DNA from: Acidovorax sp. Leaf160
GTDB lineage: Bacteria > Pseudomonadota > Gammaproteobacteria > Burkholderiales > Burkholderiaceae_C
Assembly: GCF_001424265.1 (NCBI RefSeq)
Contig: NZ_LMOV01000012.1
Location: 29,888 to 93,887 of the forward strand
Reading direction: 5' to 3'
Length of the DNA stretch: 64,000 nucleotides
This document shows positions 37,102 to 47,341 of the stretch, piece after piece. The notes under the pieces are model-generated. The model worked only from the letters and a program-made list of their open reading frames with translations, was not told where the DNA came from and did not search any database. A program made the translations under genes and the position numbers. Within the stretch, counting starts at the first letter, position 1, and each line of letters begins with the position of its first letter.

Positions 37102-37248
37102 GTGTGCAAGGGCCCGCGGGCGGGCGAACAGCGGAATGGGGCGCCGCAAGGGCAATAGCGACCCATCCGGGCCCGGCGCCAAAGGGCGCGATTATGGCAT
37201 CCGTGGTGTATTTTTCCGACAGGCGAACTGTTGCAGTGCGGCAAATGA

Positions 37249-37254
37249 CATAAT
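37249..37254 (+). promoter_or_regulatory. -10 box for ilvB
   Basis: CATAAT on the plus strand, about 150 bp before ilvB. A matching CATAAT on the minus strand at 37191-37196 would serve the sigma gene. I see no branched-chain-rich leader peptide between 37255 and 37405. Confidence 0.4.
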
Positions 37255-37405
37255 GCCCCTTGCAAGTCAAAAGGCAAACGGGTCCCGGTCCGGCGTAGCA
37301 ATCATCTCGCCCATGATCGAGGCCTCAAGTTCCGAGGCGGCTCCACAAGGGCTGGTTCGAGGAGCACCCAAGGTTTTTCGTCAGAGAAATTCGCAAAGGT
37401 TGATC

Positions 37406-39187
37406 ATGGAAATCTCCAAAGCCGAAATCGCATCGGCAGCGGCCGCCGTTCAAGGCGCCGCCGGCCCCCAGGACCTCATGGGCGCCGAAATCCTCGTCAA
37501 ATCGCTTCAAGCCGAAAACGTCCAGTACATCTGGGGTTATCCCGGCGGCGCCGTCCTCTACATCTACGACGCGCTCTACAAGCAAGACACCATCCATCAC
37601 GTCCTGGTGCGCCACGAGCAGGCGGCCGTCCACGCCGCCGACGGCTACGCCCGCGCCACCGGCGAAGTCGGCGTGGCACTGGTCACCTCCGGCCCCGGCC
37701 TGACCAACGCGGTGACGGGCATCGCCACCGCGTACATGGATTCGATCCCCATGGTGATCATCTCCGGACAGGTGCCCACGCCCGCCATCGGGCTGGATGC
37801 CTTCCAGGAATGCGACACCGTGGGCATCACGCGCCCCATCGTCAAGCACAACTTCCTGGTGAAGGATCCGCGCGACCTGGCCATGACGCTGAAGAAGGCG
37901 TTCCACGTGGCGCGCACCGGCCGCCCGGGCCCGGTGGTGGTCGACATTCCGAAGGACGTGTCGTTCAAGAAGGTGCCCTACACCGGCCATCCGCAGACGG
38001 TGGAGATGCGCTCGTACAACCCGGTGCGCAAGGGCCATGGTGGCCAGATCCGCAAGGCGCTGCAACTGCTGCTGACCGCCAAACGCCCCTACATCTACAC
38101 CGGTGGCGGCGTGCTGCTGGGCAACGCCTGCGAAGAGCTGCGCACGCTGGTGGACATGCTGGGCTACCCCGTCACCAACACGCTGATGGGCCTGGGCGCC
38201 TATCCCGCCAGCGACCGCAAGTTCCTCGGCATGCTGGGCATGCACGGCACGGTCGAGGCCAACAACGCGATGCAGAACTGCGACGTGCTGCTGGCCGTGG
38301 GTGCGCGCTTCGACGACCGCGTGATCGGCAACGTCAAGCACTTCGCGCAGAACGACCGCAAGATCATCCACGTCGACATCGACCCGTCGAGCATCTCCAA
38401 GCGCGTGAAGGTCGACATCCCGATCGTCGGTGACGTGAAGGACGTGCTGACCGAGCTGATCGCGATGATCCGCGAGACCCCCATGCGGCCCGAAGCCGGT
38501 GCGCTGGCGACCTGGTGGGACACGATCGAAGGCTGGCGCAAGCGCGACTGCCTGAAGTACAGCATGGGCAGCGGCGATGTCATCAAGCCGCAATACGTGG
38601 TGGAGACGCTCTGGAACATGACGCGCGACGCCGACGCCTATGTGACGTCCGACGTGGGCCAGCACCAGATGTGGGCCGCGCAGTACTACCGCTTCGAAGA
38701 GCCGCGCCGCTGGATCAATTCCGGCGGGCTGGGAACGATGGGCGTGGGCATTCCCTACGCCATGGGCATCAAGCTCGCCAAGCCGCAGTCGGAGGTGTTC
38801 TGCATCACCGGCGAAGGCTCGGTGCAGATGAACATCCAGGAACTGGCCACCTGCCGCCAGTACGAGACGCCGATCATCATCTGCTCGCTCAACAACCGCT
38901 TCCTGGGCATGGTGCGCCAGTGGCAGGAGATCGAATACTCCGGTCGCTACAGCCACAGCTACATGGATTCGCTGCCGGACTTCGTGAAGCTGGCCGAGGC
39001 CTACGGCCACGTCGGCATGCTGATCGAGCGGCCCGAGGACGTCGAGCCCGCCCTGCGCGAGGCCCGGCGGCTGAAGGACCGGACCGTGTTCCTGGACTTC
39101 CGCACCGACCCCACCGAGAACGTGTTCCCTATGGTGCAGGCGGGCAAGGGCATCACCGAGATGCTGCTCGGGTCGGAAGACCTCTGA
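37406..39187 (+). CDS. ilvB: Acetolactate synthase, large (catalytic) subunit
   Basis: Thiamine-diphosphate enzyme for the first common step of valine, leucine and isoleucine synthesis; 593 aa. The catalytic Glu lies in VRHEQAAVHAADGYARA. The middle FAD-binding domain includes KRPYIYTGGGVLLGN, and the ThDP motif is GEGSVQMNIQELATCRQY followed by NNRFLGMVRQWQ. I chose the ATG at 37406, which gives MEISKAE; an in-frame ATG at 37313 would add 31 unlikely residues. It heads ilvB-ilvN-ilvC-pssA-leuA. Confidence 0.97.
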   Translation: MEISKAEIASAAAAVQGAAGPQDLMGAEILVKSLQAENVQYIWGYPGGAVLYIYDALYKQDTIHHVLVRHEQAAVHAADGYARATGEVGVALVTSGPGLTNAVTGIATAYMDSIPMVIISGQVPTPAIGLDAFQECDTVGITRPIVKHNFLVKDPRDLAMTLKKAFHVARTGRPGPVVVDIPKDVSFKKVPYTGHPQTVEMRSYNPVRKGHGGQIRKALQLLLTAKRPYIYTGGGVLLGNACEELRTLVDMLGYPVTNTLMGLGAYPASDRKFLGMLGMHGTVEANNAMQNCDVLLAVGARFDDRVIGNVKHFAQNDRKIIHVDIDPSSISKRVKVDIPIVGDVKDVLTELIAMIRETPMRPEAGALATWWDTIEGWRKRDCLKYSMGSGDVIKPQYVVETLWNMTRDADAYVTSDVGQHQMWAAQYYRFEEPRRWINSGGLGTMGVGIPYAMGIKLAKPQSEVFCITGEGSVQMNIQELATCRQYETPIIICSLNNRFLGMVRQWQEIEYSGRYSHSYMDSLPDFVKLAEAYGHVGMLIERPEDVEPALREARRLKDRTVFLDFRTDPTENVFPMVQAGKGITEMLLGSEDL

Positions 39188-39208
39188 AGCCATTTCACGC
39201 GGGATCGG

Positions 39209-39258
39209 GCGGCAGCGCCCGGTGCTCCTGCGCATGTCGCTATCGAACCGATAGCAAT
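39209..39258 (-). repeat. GCTAT/ATAGC dispersed element, copy F, between ilvB and ilvN
   Basis: On the minus strand it reads ATTGCTATCGGTTCGATAGC, then GGGCGCTGCCGCC. The palindromic half is clear; the second half is degenerate. Confidence 0.6.
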
Positions 39259-39338
39259 CCCATCGACGAATCTATTGCCTGCCGAGCCCGCCGCTTACCG
39301 GCGCCGGGGGAGGGCAGCAAGAAGAGGAATCCGCATCC

Positions 39339-39830
39339 ATGAAACACATCATCGCCGTCCTGCTGGAAAACGAACCGGGCGCGCTCTCGCGCGTCGTGGG
39401 CCTGTTTTCCGCGCGGGGCTACAACATCGAGTCGCTGACCGTTGCGCCCACCGAGGACGCCTCCCTGTCGCGCATGACCATCCAGACCCACGGATCGGAC
39501 GACGTGATCGAGCAGATCACCAAGCACCTGAACCGGCTCATCGAAGTCGTGAAGGTGGTCGACCTGACCGAAGGTGCCTACACCGAGCGCGAGCTGATGA
39601 TGGTGAAGGTGCGCGCCGTGGGCAAGGAGCGCGAGGAGATGAAACGCATGGCCGACATCTTCCGTGGCCGCATCATCGACGTCACCGACAAGAGCTACAC
39701 CGTCGAACTCACGGGCGACCAGTCCAAGAACGACGCGTTCCTCCAGGCCATCGACCGCAGTTCCATCCTGGAGACCGTGCGCACGGGCGCCAGCGGCATC
39801 GGCCGGGGCGAACGCGTGCTGCGCGTCTGA
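39339..39830 (+). CDS. ilvN: Acetolactate synthase, small (regulatory) subunit
   Basis: Regulatory partner of IlvB that brings valine feedback inhibition; 163 aa. The N-terminal ACT domain reads MKHIIAVLLENEPGALSRVV, followed by FSARGYNIESLTVAPTED. The C-terminal ALS_ss_C part includes ELMMVKVRAVGKEREEMKR. It lies 151 bp after ilvB, with a repeat element in the gap, and precedes ilvC. Confidence 0.97.
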   Translation: MKHIIAVLLENEPGALSRVVGLFSARGYNIESLTVAPTEDASLSRMTIQTHGSDDVIEQITKHLNRLIEVVKVVDLTEGAYTERELMMVKVRAVGKEREEMKRMADIFRGRIIDVTDKSYTVELTGDQSKNDAFLQAIDRSSILETVRTGASGIGRGERVLRV

Positions 39831-41003
<1,173 letters not shown>

Positions 41004-41043
41004 TCTCCCATCCGCTGGGGCCAGACGCTGCCCCACACCTCGC

Positions 41044-41070
41044 AAAAGGCCACCCTCGGTGGCCTTTTTT
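41044..41070 (+). terminator. Rho-independent terminator after ilvC
   Basis: Stem AAAAGGCCACC / GGTGGCCTTTT with loop CTC and six T. It separates ilvBNC from pssA, at least partly. Confidence 0.9.
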
Positions 41071-41131
41071 CATGGGCGATGCAGGCAGCCGCCTACACTG
41101 CGCTGTTCGCGCGCGCTTGCCCGCACCTCTC

Positions 41132-41187
41132 TGATATGATTTTGATAGCAGCCTGTGCAGTCTGCACGGGCGCTGGAGGCCATTTTC
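41132..41187 (+). repeat. GCTAT/ATAGC dispersed element, copy G, directly before pssA
   Basis: TGATATGATTTTGATAGCAG, then a TGTGCAG/CTGCACG hairpin, then GGGCGCTGGAGGCCATTTTC. It ends one base before the pssA ATG, and the GGAGG at 41175-41179 is placed as the ribosome binding site. Confidence 0.75.
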
Positions 41188-41188
41188 G

Positions 41189-42022
41189 ATGCAAAAAAGT
41201 GATGACAGAAGCCGCAGTGGCGACGTGCTGGTCCGCCGGCGGCGCAAAGGCATCTACATCCTGCCCAATCTGTTCACCCTTGCAGCGTTGTTCGGCGGCT
41301 TCTATGCGGTGGTGATGGCCATGGATGGCCGCTTCGACATGGCGGCGGTGGGCGTGTTCTGCGCCATGGTGCTCGACAGCCTGGACGGCCGCGTCGCGCG
41401 CATGACCAACACGCAGAGCGCCTTCGGCGAGCAGATGGATTCCCTCTCCGACATGGTGTCCTTCGGCGCGGCGCCGGCGCTGATCGCCTACGAATGGTCG
41501 CTGCGCGGCCTGGGCCGCTGGGGCTGGATCGCCGCCTTCGTGTATTGCGCCTGCGCGGCGCTCCGGCTGGCGCGCTTCAACGTCAACACCGGCGTGGTGG
41601 ACAAGCGCTACTTCCAAGGGCTGCCATCGCCCGCTGCCGCGGCGCTGGTGGCCGGCTACATCTGGCTCATGACCGAGCTGGGAGTGAAGCCGGGCGACGA
41701 TCTCTGGCTCAGCTGGAATCAGGTCACCTGGATCACCTTCGCGTTCACGCTCTACGCCGGGCTGACCATGGTGACCAACGTGCCGTTCTACAGCTTCAAG
41801 GACATCCAGATGAAAAAGAGCGTGCCGTTCGCTGCGATCGTGCTGATCGCGCTGGCGATCGCCATCGTCAACATCCACCCGCCCACCGTGCTGTTCAGCG
41901 TCTTCGTGCTCTACGGCCTGTCGGGATATGCGGTGTATGCATGGCGCAAGGCCAAGGGCCAGCACAGCAGCGTCATCAGCATCTCCACCGACGAGCCCGA
42001 TGAGCGCGGCCTGCACAAGTGA
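41189..42022 (+). CDS. pssA: CDP-diacylglycerol-serine O-phosphatidyltransferase
   Basis: Inner-membrane enzyme that makes phosphatidylserine, the precursor of phosphatidylethanolamine; 277 aa. The CDP-alcohol phosphotransferase motif with its metal-binding aspartates is DSLDGRVARMTNTQSAFGEQMDSLSDMV, at about 68-95 (continuous, two Asp groups). Several hydrophobic helices follow. The translation start falls at the end of a dispersed repeat that supplies GGAGG. Its place between ilvC and leuA is usual in this group of bacteria. Confidence 0.95.
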   Translation: MQKSDDRSRSGDVLVRRRRKGIYILPNLFTLAALFGGFYAVVMAMDGRFDMAAVGVFCAMVLDSLDGRVARMTNTQSAFGEQMDSLSDMVSFGAAPALIAYEWSLRGLGRWGWIAAFVYCACAALRLARFNVNTGVVDKRYFQGLPSPAAAALVAGYIWLMTELGVKPGDDLWLSWNQVTWITFAFTLYAGLTMVTNVPFYSFKDIQMKKSVPFAAIVLIALAIAIVNIHPPTVLFSVFVLYGLSGYAVYAWRKAKGQHSSVISISTDEPDERGLHK

Positions 42023-42076
42023 GCTCCGCGCCCGCCTTTCGACTACGAACCCTTCCATTGCAAGCAGGAGACCACG

Positions 42077-43615
42077 ATGGCTGACAAACTGATCATTTTC
42101 GACACCACCCTGCGTGACGGCGAACAGTCGCCCGGCGCTTCGATGACCCGCGACGAAAAACTGCGTATCGCGCGTCAGCTCGAACGCCTGAAGGTGGACG
42201 TGATCGAAGCCGGCTTCGCAGCCAGCTCCAACGGTGACTTCGAGGCGGTACAGACCATCGCCCAGGCGATCAAGGATTCGACCATCTGCTCGCTCTCGCG
42301 CGCCAACGACCGCGACATCGCGCGCGCGGCCGAGGCCCTGAAGGGCGCCAACAGCGGGCGCATCCATACCTTCATCGCCACCAGCCCGCTGCACATGGAA
42401 AAGAAGCTGCGCATGACGCCGGAGCAGGTGCTGGAGCAGGCCAAGCAGTCGGTGCGCTTCGCCCGCAACCTGGTGGGCGACATCGAGTTCAGCCCGGAGG
42501 ACGGCTACCGCAGCGAGATGGATTTCCTCTGCCGCGTGCTGGAAGCGGTCATCGCCGAGGGGGCCACCACCATCAACGTGCCCGACACCGTGGGCTACGC
42601 CGTGCCGGAGCTGTACGGCCAGTTCATCAAGACGCTGCGCGAGCGCATCCCCAACAGCGACAAGGCCATCTGGTCGGTGCACTGCCACAACGACCTCGGC
42701 ATGGCGGTGGCCAATTCGCTGGCCGGCGTGAAGATCGGTGGCGCGCGGCAGGTCGAATGCACCATCAACGGCCTCGGCGAGCGGGCAGGCAACTGCTCGC
42801 TGGAGGAGGTGGTCATGGCCGTGAAGACGCGGCGCGACTATTTCGGTCTGGAACTGGGCATCGACGCCCAGCACATCCTCGCCGCGAGCCGCATGGTCAG
42901 CCAGACCACCGGCTTCGTGGTGCAGCCCAACAAGGCGGTGGTGGGCGCCAACGCCTTCGCACACGCTTCCGGCATCCACCAGGACGGGGTGCTGAAGGCG
43001 CGCGACACCTACGAAATCATGCGGGCCGAAGACGTGGGCTGGACGAACAACAAGATCGTGCTGGGCAAGCTCTCGGGCCGCAACGCCTTCAAGCAGCGGC
43101 TGCAGGAGCTGGGCGTGCAACTGGAGAGCGAAGGCGAGATCAACGCGGCGTTCTCCAAGTTCAAGGAGCTGGCCGACCGCAAGAGCGAGATCTTCGACGA
43201 GGACATCCTGGCGCTGGTCAGCGATGAAAGCGTGACGACCGAGCGCGAAACCTACGGCTTCGTGTCGCTCTCGCAGAGCAGTGAAACCGGCGAGCGCCCT
43301 CAGGCCCGCATCGTCTTCACCGTGGAGGGGCGCGAGGTGCACGGCACGTCGGACGGCAACGGGCCGGTGGATGCCTCGCTCAAGGCCATCGAAACCCACG
43401 TGCAGAGCGGGGCGGAAATGGTGCTGTACTCGGTCAACGCCATCAGCGGCTCCACGGAGAGCCAGGGGGAAGTCACGGTGCGCCTGCAAAGCAGCGGACG
43501 CGTGGTGAACGGCGTCGGCGCCGATCCCGATATCGTGGTGGCGTCAGCCAAAGCCTACCTCAGCGCGTTGAACAAGTTACAAAGTAAAGCCGAGCGCGTC
43601 GCAGCGCAAGGCTGA
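42077..43615 (+). CDS. leuA: 2-isopropylmalate synthase
   Basis: Condenses acetyl-CoA with 2-oxoisovalerate, the first committed step to leucine; 512 aa. The TIM-barrel core shows [17 protein letters not shown] near 7, with the catalytic Arg and metal Asp. The metal histidines are in [18 protein letters not shown] near 200. [20 protein letters not shown] and [14 protein letters not shown] follow. The C-terminal LeuA dimer domain, the site of leucine feedback, spans about 390-512. A strong terminator follows. Confidence 0.97.
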   Translation: MADKLIIFDTTLRDGEQSPGASMTRDEKLRIARQLERLKVDVIEAGFAASSNGDFEAVQTIAQAIKDSTICSLSRANDRDIARAAEALKGANSGRIHTFIATSPLHMEKKLRMTPEQVLEQAKQSVRFARNLVGDIEFSPEDGYRSEMDFLCRVLEAVIAEGATTINVPDTVGYAVPELYGQFIKTLRERIPNSDKAIWSVHCHNDLGMAVANSLAGVKIGGARQVECTINGLGERAGNCSLEEVVMAVKTRRDYFGLELGIDAQHILAASRMVSQTTGFVVQPNKAVVGANAFAHASGIHQDGVLKARDTYEIMRAEDVGWTNNKIVLGKLSGRNAFKQRLQELGVQLESEGEINAAFSKFKELADRKSEIFDEDILALVSDESVTTERETYGFVSLSQSSETGERPQARIVFTVEGREVHGTSDGNGPVDASLKAIETHVQSGAEMVLYSVNAISGSTESQGEVTVRLQSSGRVVNGVGADPDIVVASAKAYLSALNKLQSKAERVAAQG

Positions 43616-43645
43616 ACTGCGAATTTATAATTCACGCAGTTTCTA

Positions 43646-43685
43646 AAAGAGTCGCGCAAGGCCTTGATCTTGCGCGACTTTTTTT
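43646..43685 (+). terminator. Rho-independent terminator after leuA
   Basis: Stem AGTCGCGCAAG / CTTGCGCGACT, 11 bp perfect, loop GCCTTGAT, followed by seven T. Confidence 0.93.
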
Positions 43686-43730
43686 GATTCAGTACACTGT
43701 TTCACACTTCTTTCCGCTTGGAGCACCCAG

Positions 43731-44828
43731 ATGCATGCACGCCCCGGCATCGCCGCCCGTCTCGTTCACGCCTTGGCTTTCGTCACGCTCAGCGTTGCGC
43801 TGGCGTCTCCCGCTGCCCATGCGGCGGAACGCAAGAAGACGGTGGTGAAGAAGCAGGCGTCATCGGTGGCGGCCAAGCGTCCGGTGGCGGCATCGTCCAC
43901 CAAGGTATCGCGCAAGGCGGTGACCCGCGTCAAGGCCACCCGCGTCGCGGCCCGCAGCGCCCGGGCCCCGGTGCGCGCCGCTGCCATCGTGCCAGAGCGC
44001 CTCTCGTTCGGCCAGCTGGCGGGCCTGCATTCCGTCACCGACCCGCTGGACCTGAAGTCCAGCGTGGCACTGGTGGTGGACCAGGAAACGAATGAGGTGC
44101 TGCTCAGCAAGAACGACCATGCCGTGTTGCCGATCGCGTCGCTCACCAAGCTGATGACCGGGCTGCTCATCTCGCAGGCCCGCCTGCCGATGGACGAGCC
44201 GATCACCATCACCCAGGACGATGTGGACACGGAAAAGTTCAGCAGTTCGCGGCTGACCGTCGGCACCACGCTGACGCGTGGCGAAATGATGCATCTGGCC
44301 CTGATGTCGAGCGAGAACCGCGCCGCCCATGCGCTGGGCCGCACCTACCCGGGTGGCCTCAACGCGTTCGTGTCGCAGATGAACCTGAAGGCCAAGCTGA
44401 TCGGCATGACCGACACCCACTACGTGGAGCCGACCGGTCTGTCGAGCCGCAACCAGTCCACTGCCCACGACCTGGCCATGTTGGTCAATGTGGCCCATAC
44501 CGATCCCCTGCTGCGGGAGCTGTCCACCTCGCCGGGCTACGAAGTGGCCGTGGGCCGCCGCACGCTGCAGTTCAACAACACCAACCGCCTGGTGAAGAAC
44601 CCGGGTTGGGACATCGGCTTGCAGAAAACCGGCTACATCTCCGAAGCAGGGCGCTGCCTGGTGATGCAAACGCAGATCGCCGGCCGCAAGCTCATCATGG
44701 TGTTCCTCGATTCCGCCGGCAAGTTCAGCCGGCTGGGCGACGCGGAACGGGTGCGCAACTGGGTGGAATCGCTGCCGGCGCTGGGCAGCGACAAGAGCTT
44801 TCACGCGGGCGCCCACATCAAGGGTTGA
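43731..44828 (+). CDS. pbpG: D-alanyl-D-alanine endopeptidase (PBP7-like, family S11)
   Basis: Periplasmic serine peptidase that cuts peptidoglycan cross-links; 365 aa. A signal peptide ends near AHA-AER, followed by a Lys/Arg/Ala-rich stretch of about 55 residues that could bind the wall. Active-site motifs are SLTKLMTG (SxxK), SSENRAAHAL (SxN) and QKTGYI (KTG). The family is a low-molecular-weight penicillin-binding protein. It is flanked by terminators on both sides, so it is probably a single-gene unit. Confidence 0.93.
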   Translation: MHARPGIAARLVHALAFVTLSVALASPAAHAAERKKTVVKKQASSVAAKRPVAASSTKVSRKAVTRVKATRVAARSARAPVRAAAIVPERLSFGQLAGLHSVTDPLDLKSSVALVVDQETNEVLLSKNDHAVLPIASLTKLMTGLLISQARLPMDEPITITQDDVDTEKFSSSRLTVGTTLTRGEMMHLALMSSENRAAHALGRTYPGGLNAFVSQMNLKAKLIGMTDTHYVEPTGLSSRNQSTAHDLAMLVNVAHTDPLLRELSTSPGYEVAVGRRTLQFNNTNRLVKNPGWDIGLQKTGYISEAGRCLVMQTQIAGRKLIMVFLDSAGKFSRLGDAERVRNWVESLPALGSDKSFHAGAHIKG

Positions 44829-44865
44829 TTCCGCGCGGCCGCTCGGCTGGCGGGCGCGACATCAG

Positions 44866-44890
44866 GGCTGGATGCATTCCAGCCTTTTTT
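44866..44890 (+). terminator. Rho-independent terminator after pbpG
   Basis: Stem GGCTGG / CCAGCC, loop ATGCATT, followed by six T. Confidence 0.85.
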
Positions 44891-44897
44891 ATGGGCG

Positions 44898-45701
44898 TCA
44901 GCCCTGCGTGAGGGCGTTGCGCTTGCCGCTGGTGTAGCCCAGGGCTTGTGATATCGCGTCAGCCGTCGATTGCAGCTTGGGCAGCCAGCCTTCGTCCAGC
45001 CGGTCCGCCGGGGCGGAAATGGACAGCCCCGCCACCAGCTGGCCCTGGTCGTCGTAAATGCCTGCGGCCATGCAGCGCACGCCCAGCTCCAGTTCTTCGT
45101 TGTCGTGAGCGATGCCGTACTGGCGCGCCCGTCCCAGTTCACGTTCCAGCACGGGCACCTGGGTGATGCTGTTGCGCGTGTGGCCGGCAAGCCCCGTGCG
45201 GGTGGCATACGTGCGGACGCGCTGTGGGTCGTCGGCAGCCAGGAACAGTTTGCCGGTGGAGGTGAGGTGCAGCGGAGCCCGCCCACCGATGGCGCGCACC
45301 ACCTGCATGCCGGAACGCTCGCTGTACGCCCGTTCGATGTAGACGATCTCGTCGCCCTGGCGCACGCTGAGGTTGACGGGTTGCTGGATCAGCTTGTGCA
45401 ACTGGCGCATGGGCACAAGCGACGCATCGCGCACGCTCAACCGCGCCTTGACCAGATTGCCAAGCTCCAGCAGACGCATGCCCAACCGGTAGCTGCCCGA
45501 CTCCGGGCGGTCCACGAAGCGCCCGATGGTTAGGTCGTTCAGGATGCGATGCGCGGTGGACGGGTGCAGGCCCGTCTTCTCGCTGATTTCCTTGAGCGAG
45601 ATGGCTTCCTCACGCGAAGCAAGCACGTCCATCAAGGTGAACATGCGCTCCAGCACCTGAACGCTGGGCTTCAACGGGACATCCGAAGGCTGCTTTTTCA
45701 T
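44898..45701 (-). CDS. IclR-family transcription regulator
   Basis: Regulator of 267 aa. The N-terminal winged helix reads SVQVLERMFTLMDVLASREE, then LKEISEKTGLHPSTAHRIL. The C-terminal effector domain is the IclR GAF-like fold (YIERAYSERSGMQVVRAIGG, then GLSISAPADRLDEGWLPKL). The start ATG at 45701 has GGAAAC upstream; a TTG further up is less likely. No catabolic gene is next to it, so its target is not evident. Confidence 0.92.
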   Translation of the reverse strand: MKKQPSDVPLKPSVQVLERMFTLMDVLASREEAISLKEISEKTGLHPSTAHRILNDLTIGRFVDRPESGSYRLGMRLLELGNLVKARLSVRDASLVPMRQLHKLIQQPVNLSVRQGDEIVYIERAYSERSGMQVVRAIGGRAPLHLTSTGKLFLAADDPQRVRTYATRTGLAGHTRNSITQVPVLERELGRARQYGIAHDNEELELGVRCMAAGIYDDQGQLVAGLSISAPADRLDEGWLPKLQSTADAISQALGYTSGKRNALTQG

Positions 45702-45808
45702 GGAGTTTCCGGTCGCTGCCAAACAACCCGGAATTTTACTTTATGAAAATTGCGGCATGTCGCCGCGCGTGGAATCGGCGGCAATGGCGGGCCACCTCGC
45801 TGGCACGT

Positions 45809-46561
45809 TCAAGGCGTTGCCCGGTGCCCGCGCTGCCAGACTCCGTCCACACGCACTTCGTGCGGCATGAAGTTCGCCTTGTAGTTCATCTTCGGGCTGG
45901 CCTCGATCCAGTAGCCCAGGTAGACATAAGGCAACCCCAGGCTGCGCGCCTGCTCGATCTGCCAGAGAACGTTGTAGGTGCCGTAACTGGCGCGTGCCTC
46001 GGGCTCGTAGAAGGTATAGACCGCCGAGAGGCCATCGCCCAGCACGTCCAGGATCGACAGCATCTTGAGCGCTCCGGGCGAGCCGTCCTCACCCGGCGGC
46101 TCCCTGAATTCGACCAGCCGCGAGTTGACCCGGCTCTGCAGCAGAAACTGGGTGTACTGGTCGATGCTGTCGTGGTCCATGCCGCCCCCGACGTGGCGGG
46201 TGTTCTGGTAGCGTAGGTACAGCTCGTAGTGCTCCGCCACGAAGCCCAGCCGCAGCACCCTTGCCTGCAGCCCCCCATGCCGCTGCCACGCTCTGCGCTG
46301 GCTGCGGTCGGGCACGAACGAATCCGCCAGCACCCGCAGCGGGGTGCAGGCCTGGCATCCGTCGCAATAGGGCCGGTAGGTGAACATGCCGCTGCGCCGG
46401 AACCCCCGTGCCACCAGGTCGGTATAGACGTCGTTCTGGATCAGGTGGCTGGGTGTGGCGACCTGCGAGCGGGCCTGCCGGTCGGGCAGGTAGCTGCACG
46501 GGTACGGCGCAGTCGCATAGAACTGCAGGGTTTGCAGAGGGAGGTCGTTGAGTTGCGTCAT
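45809..46561 (-). CDS. bpt: Bacterial arginyl/leucyl-tRNA-protein transferase (Bpt-type)
   Basis: N-end-rule enzyme that adds Leu (or Arg) to proteins with N-terminal Asp or Glu, marking them for ClpS/ClpAP; 250 aa. The N-terminal ATE domain has [16 protein letters not shown] and the cysteine cluster [13 protein letters not shown]. The C-terminal part has [18 protein letters not shown]. The ATG at 46561 overlaps the aat stop by 4 bp. It is last in the yajQ / protease / HD / aat / bpt run. Confidence 0.93.
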   Translation of the reverse strand: MTQLNDLPLQTLQFYATAPYPCSYLPDRQARSQVATPSHLIQNDVYTDLVARGFRRSGMFTYRPYCDGCQACTPLRVLADSFVPDRSQRRAWQRHGGLQARVLRLGFVAEHYELYLRYQNTRHVGGGMDHDSIDQYTQFLLQSRVNSRLVEFREPPGEDGSPGALKMLSILDVLGDGLSAVYTFYEPEARASYGTYNVLWQIEQARSLGLPYVYLGYWIEASPKMNYKANFMPHEVRVDGVWQRGHRATP

Positions 46562-47331
46562 GCCGCCGGCACTTCTGGCAGAAGCTCGTTCCAGTATAGG
46601 GGGTCGAACGCCCAGGTCATCGCGGGTGCGTCGCGCGTCTTCCCCACATGGTCCAGGAAGGCGCTGCGCGCGATTTCCCTGGCGCCGAGGGACGCCAGGT
46701 GCCGGGTGTTCTGCTGGCAGTCGATGAGCGCCGCACCCTGCGCGCGGCAGAGCGCCACCAGGCCGGCCAGCGCGATCTTCGATGCGTCGGTGGCATGCGC
46801 GAACATGGATTCGCCGAAAACCGCCCGCCCGAAGGCGATGCAGTAGAGGCCGCCCACCAGCCGGCCATCCACCCACGTCTCCACGCTGTGCGCATGGCCG
46901 GCGGCATGCAGGGCCTCGTAGGCACGCACCATCTTGGGCAGGATCCACGTGCCCGACTGCCCGTCGCGCGGAGTCGATGCGCACGCCCCGATCACGGCGC
47001 TGAAGTCGCGGTCGATGGTCAGCTCGCAGCCGGGCTGCGACCGGAAGCGCTGCAGCGTCTTGCGCAGCGAGCGGTGCAGCCGGAAGTGCTCCACGGGCAG
47101 CACCATGCGCGGGTCCGGGCTCCACCACAGGATGGGTTGACCCGCGCTGAACCACGGGAAGATCCCATGGCGGTATGCCGAGACGAGGTGCGGCACGTCG
47201 AGCAGGCCGCCGGCAGCCAGCAGGCCGGGCGCGGGCGATGCGGCACTCCAGGCATCGGCCACTGGCGGGAAAGCGTCTTCCGGCTCCAGCCAGGGCAGTG
47301 GCGGGTTCGGCGGCGACTCGCTGGTGGTCAC
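46558..47331 (-). CDS. aat: Leucyl/phenylalanyl-tRNA-protein transferase
   Basis: Adds Leu or Phe to proteins with N-terminal Lys or Arg, the first half of the bacterial N-end rule; 257 aa. Family motifs are [20 protein letters not shown] near 54 and [33 protein letters not shown] and [17 protein letters not shown] follow, then the C-terminal [18 protein letters not shown]. It overlaps bpt and starts 10 bp after the HD-domain gene, so it is part of one tight operon. Confidence 0.95.
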   Translation of the reverse strand: MTTSESPPNPPLPWLEPEDAFPPVADAWSAASPAPGLLAAGGLLDVPHLVSAYRHGIFPWFSAGQPILWWSPDPRMVLPVEHFRLHRSLRKTLQRFRSQPGCELTIDRDFSAVIGACASTPRDGQSGTWILPKMVRAYEALHAAGHAHSVETWVDGRLVGGLYCIAFGRAVFGESMFAHATDASKIALAGLVALCRAQGAALIDCQQNTRHLASLGAREIARSAFLDHVGKTRDAPAMTWAFDPLYWNELLPEVPAA

Positions 47332-47341
47332 GGCCAGGCCC

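Noticed and set aside
37255..37405. Attenuator or branched-chain-rich leader peptide before ilvB
   Set aside because: The only short frame (from 37313) is in frame with ilvB and has no run of Val, Leu or Ile codons; no terminator/antiterminator pair is visible.
43624..43631. TTTATAAT after leuA as a promoter for pbpG
   Set aside because: It has no -35 hexamer at normal spacing, and a transcript from it would run at once into the strong leuA terminator.
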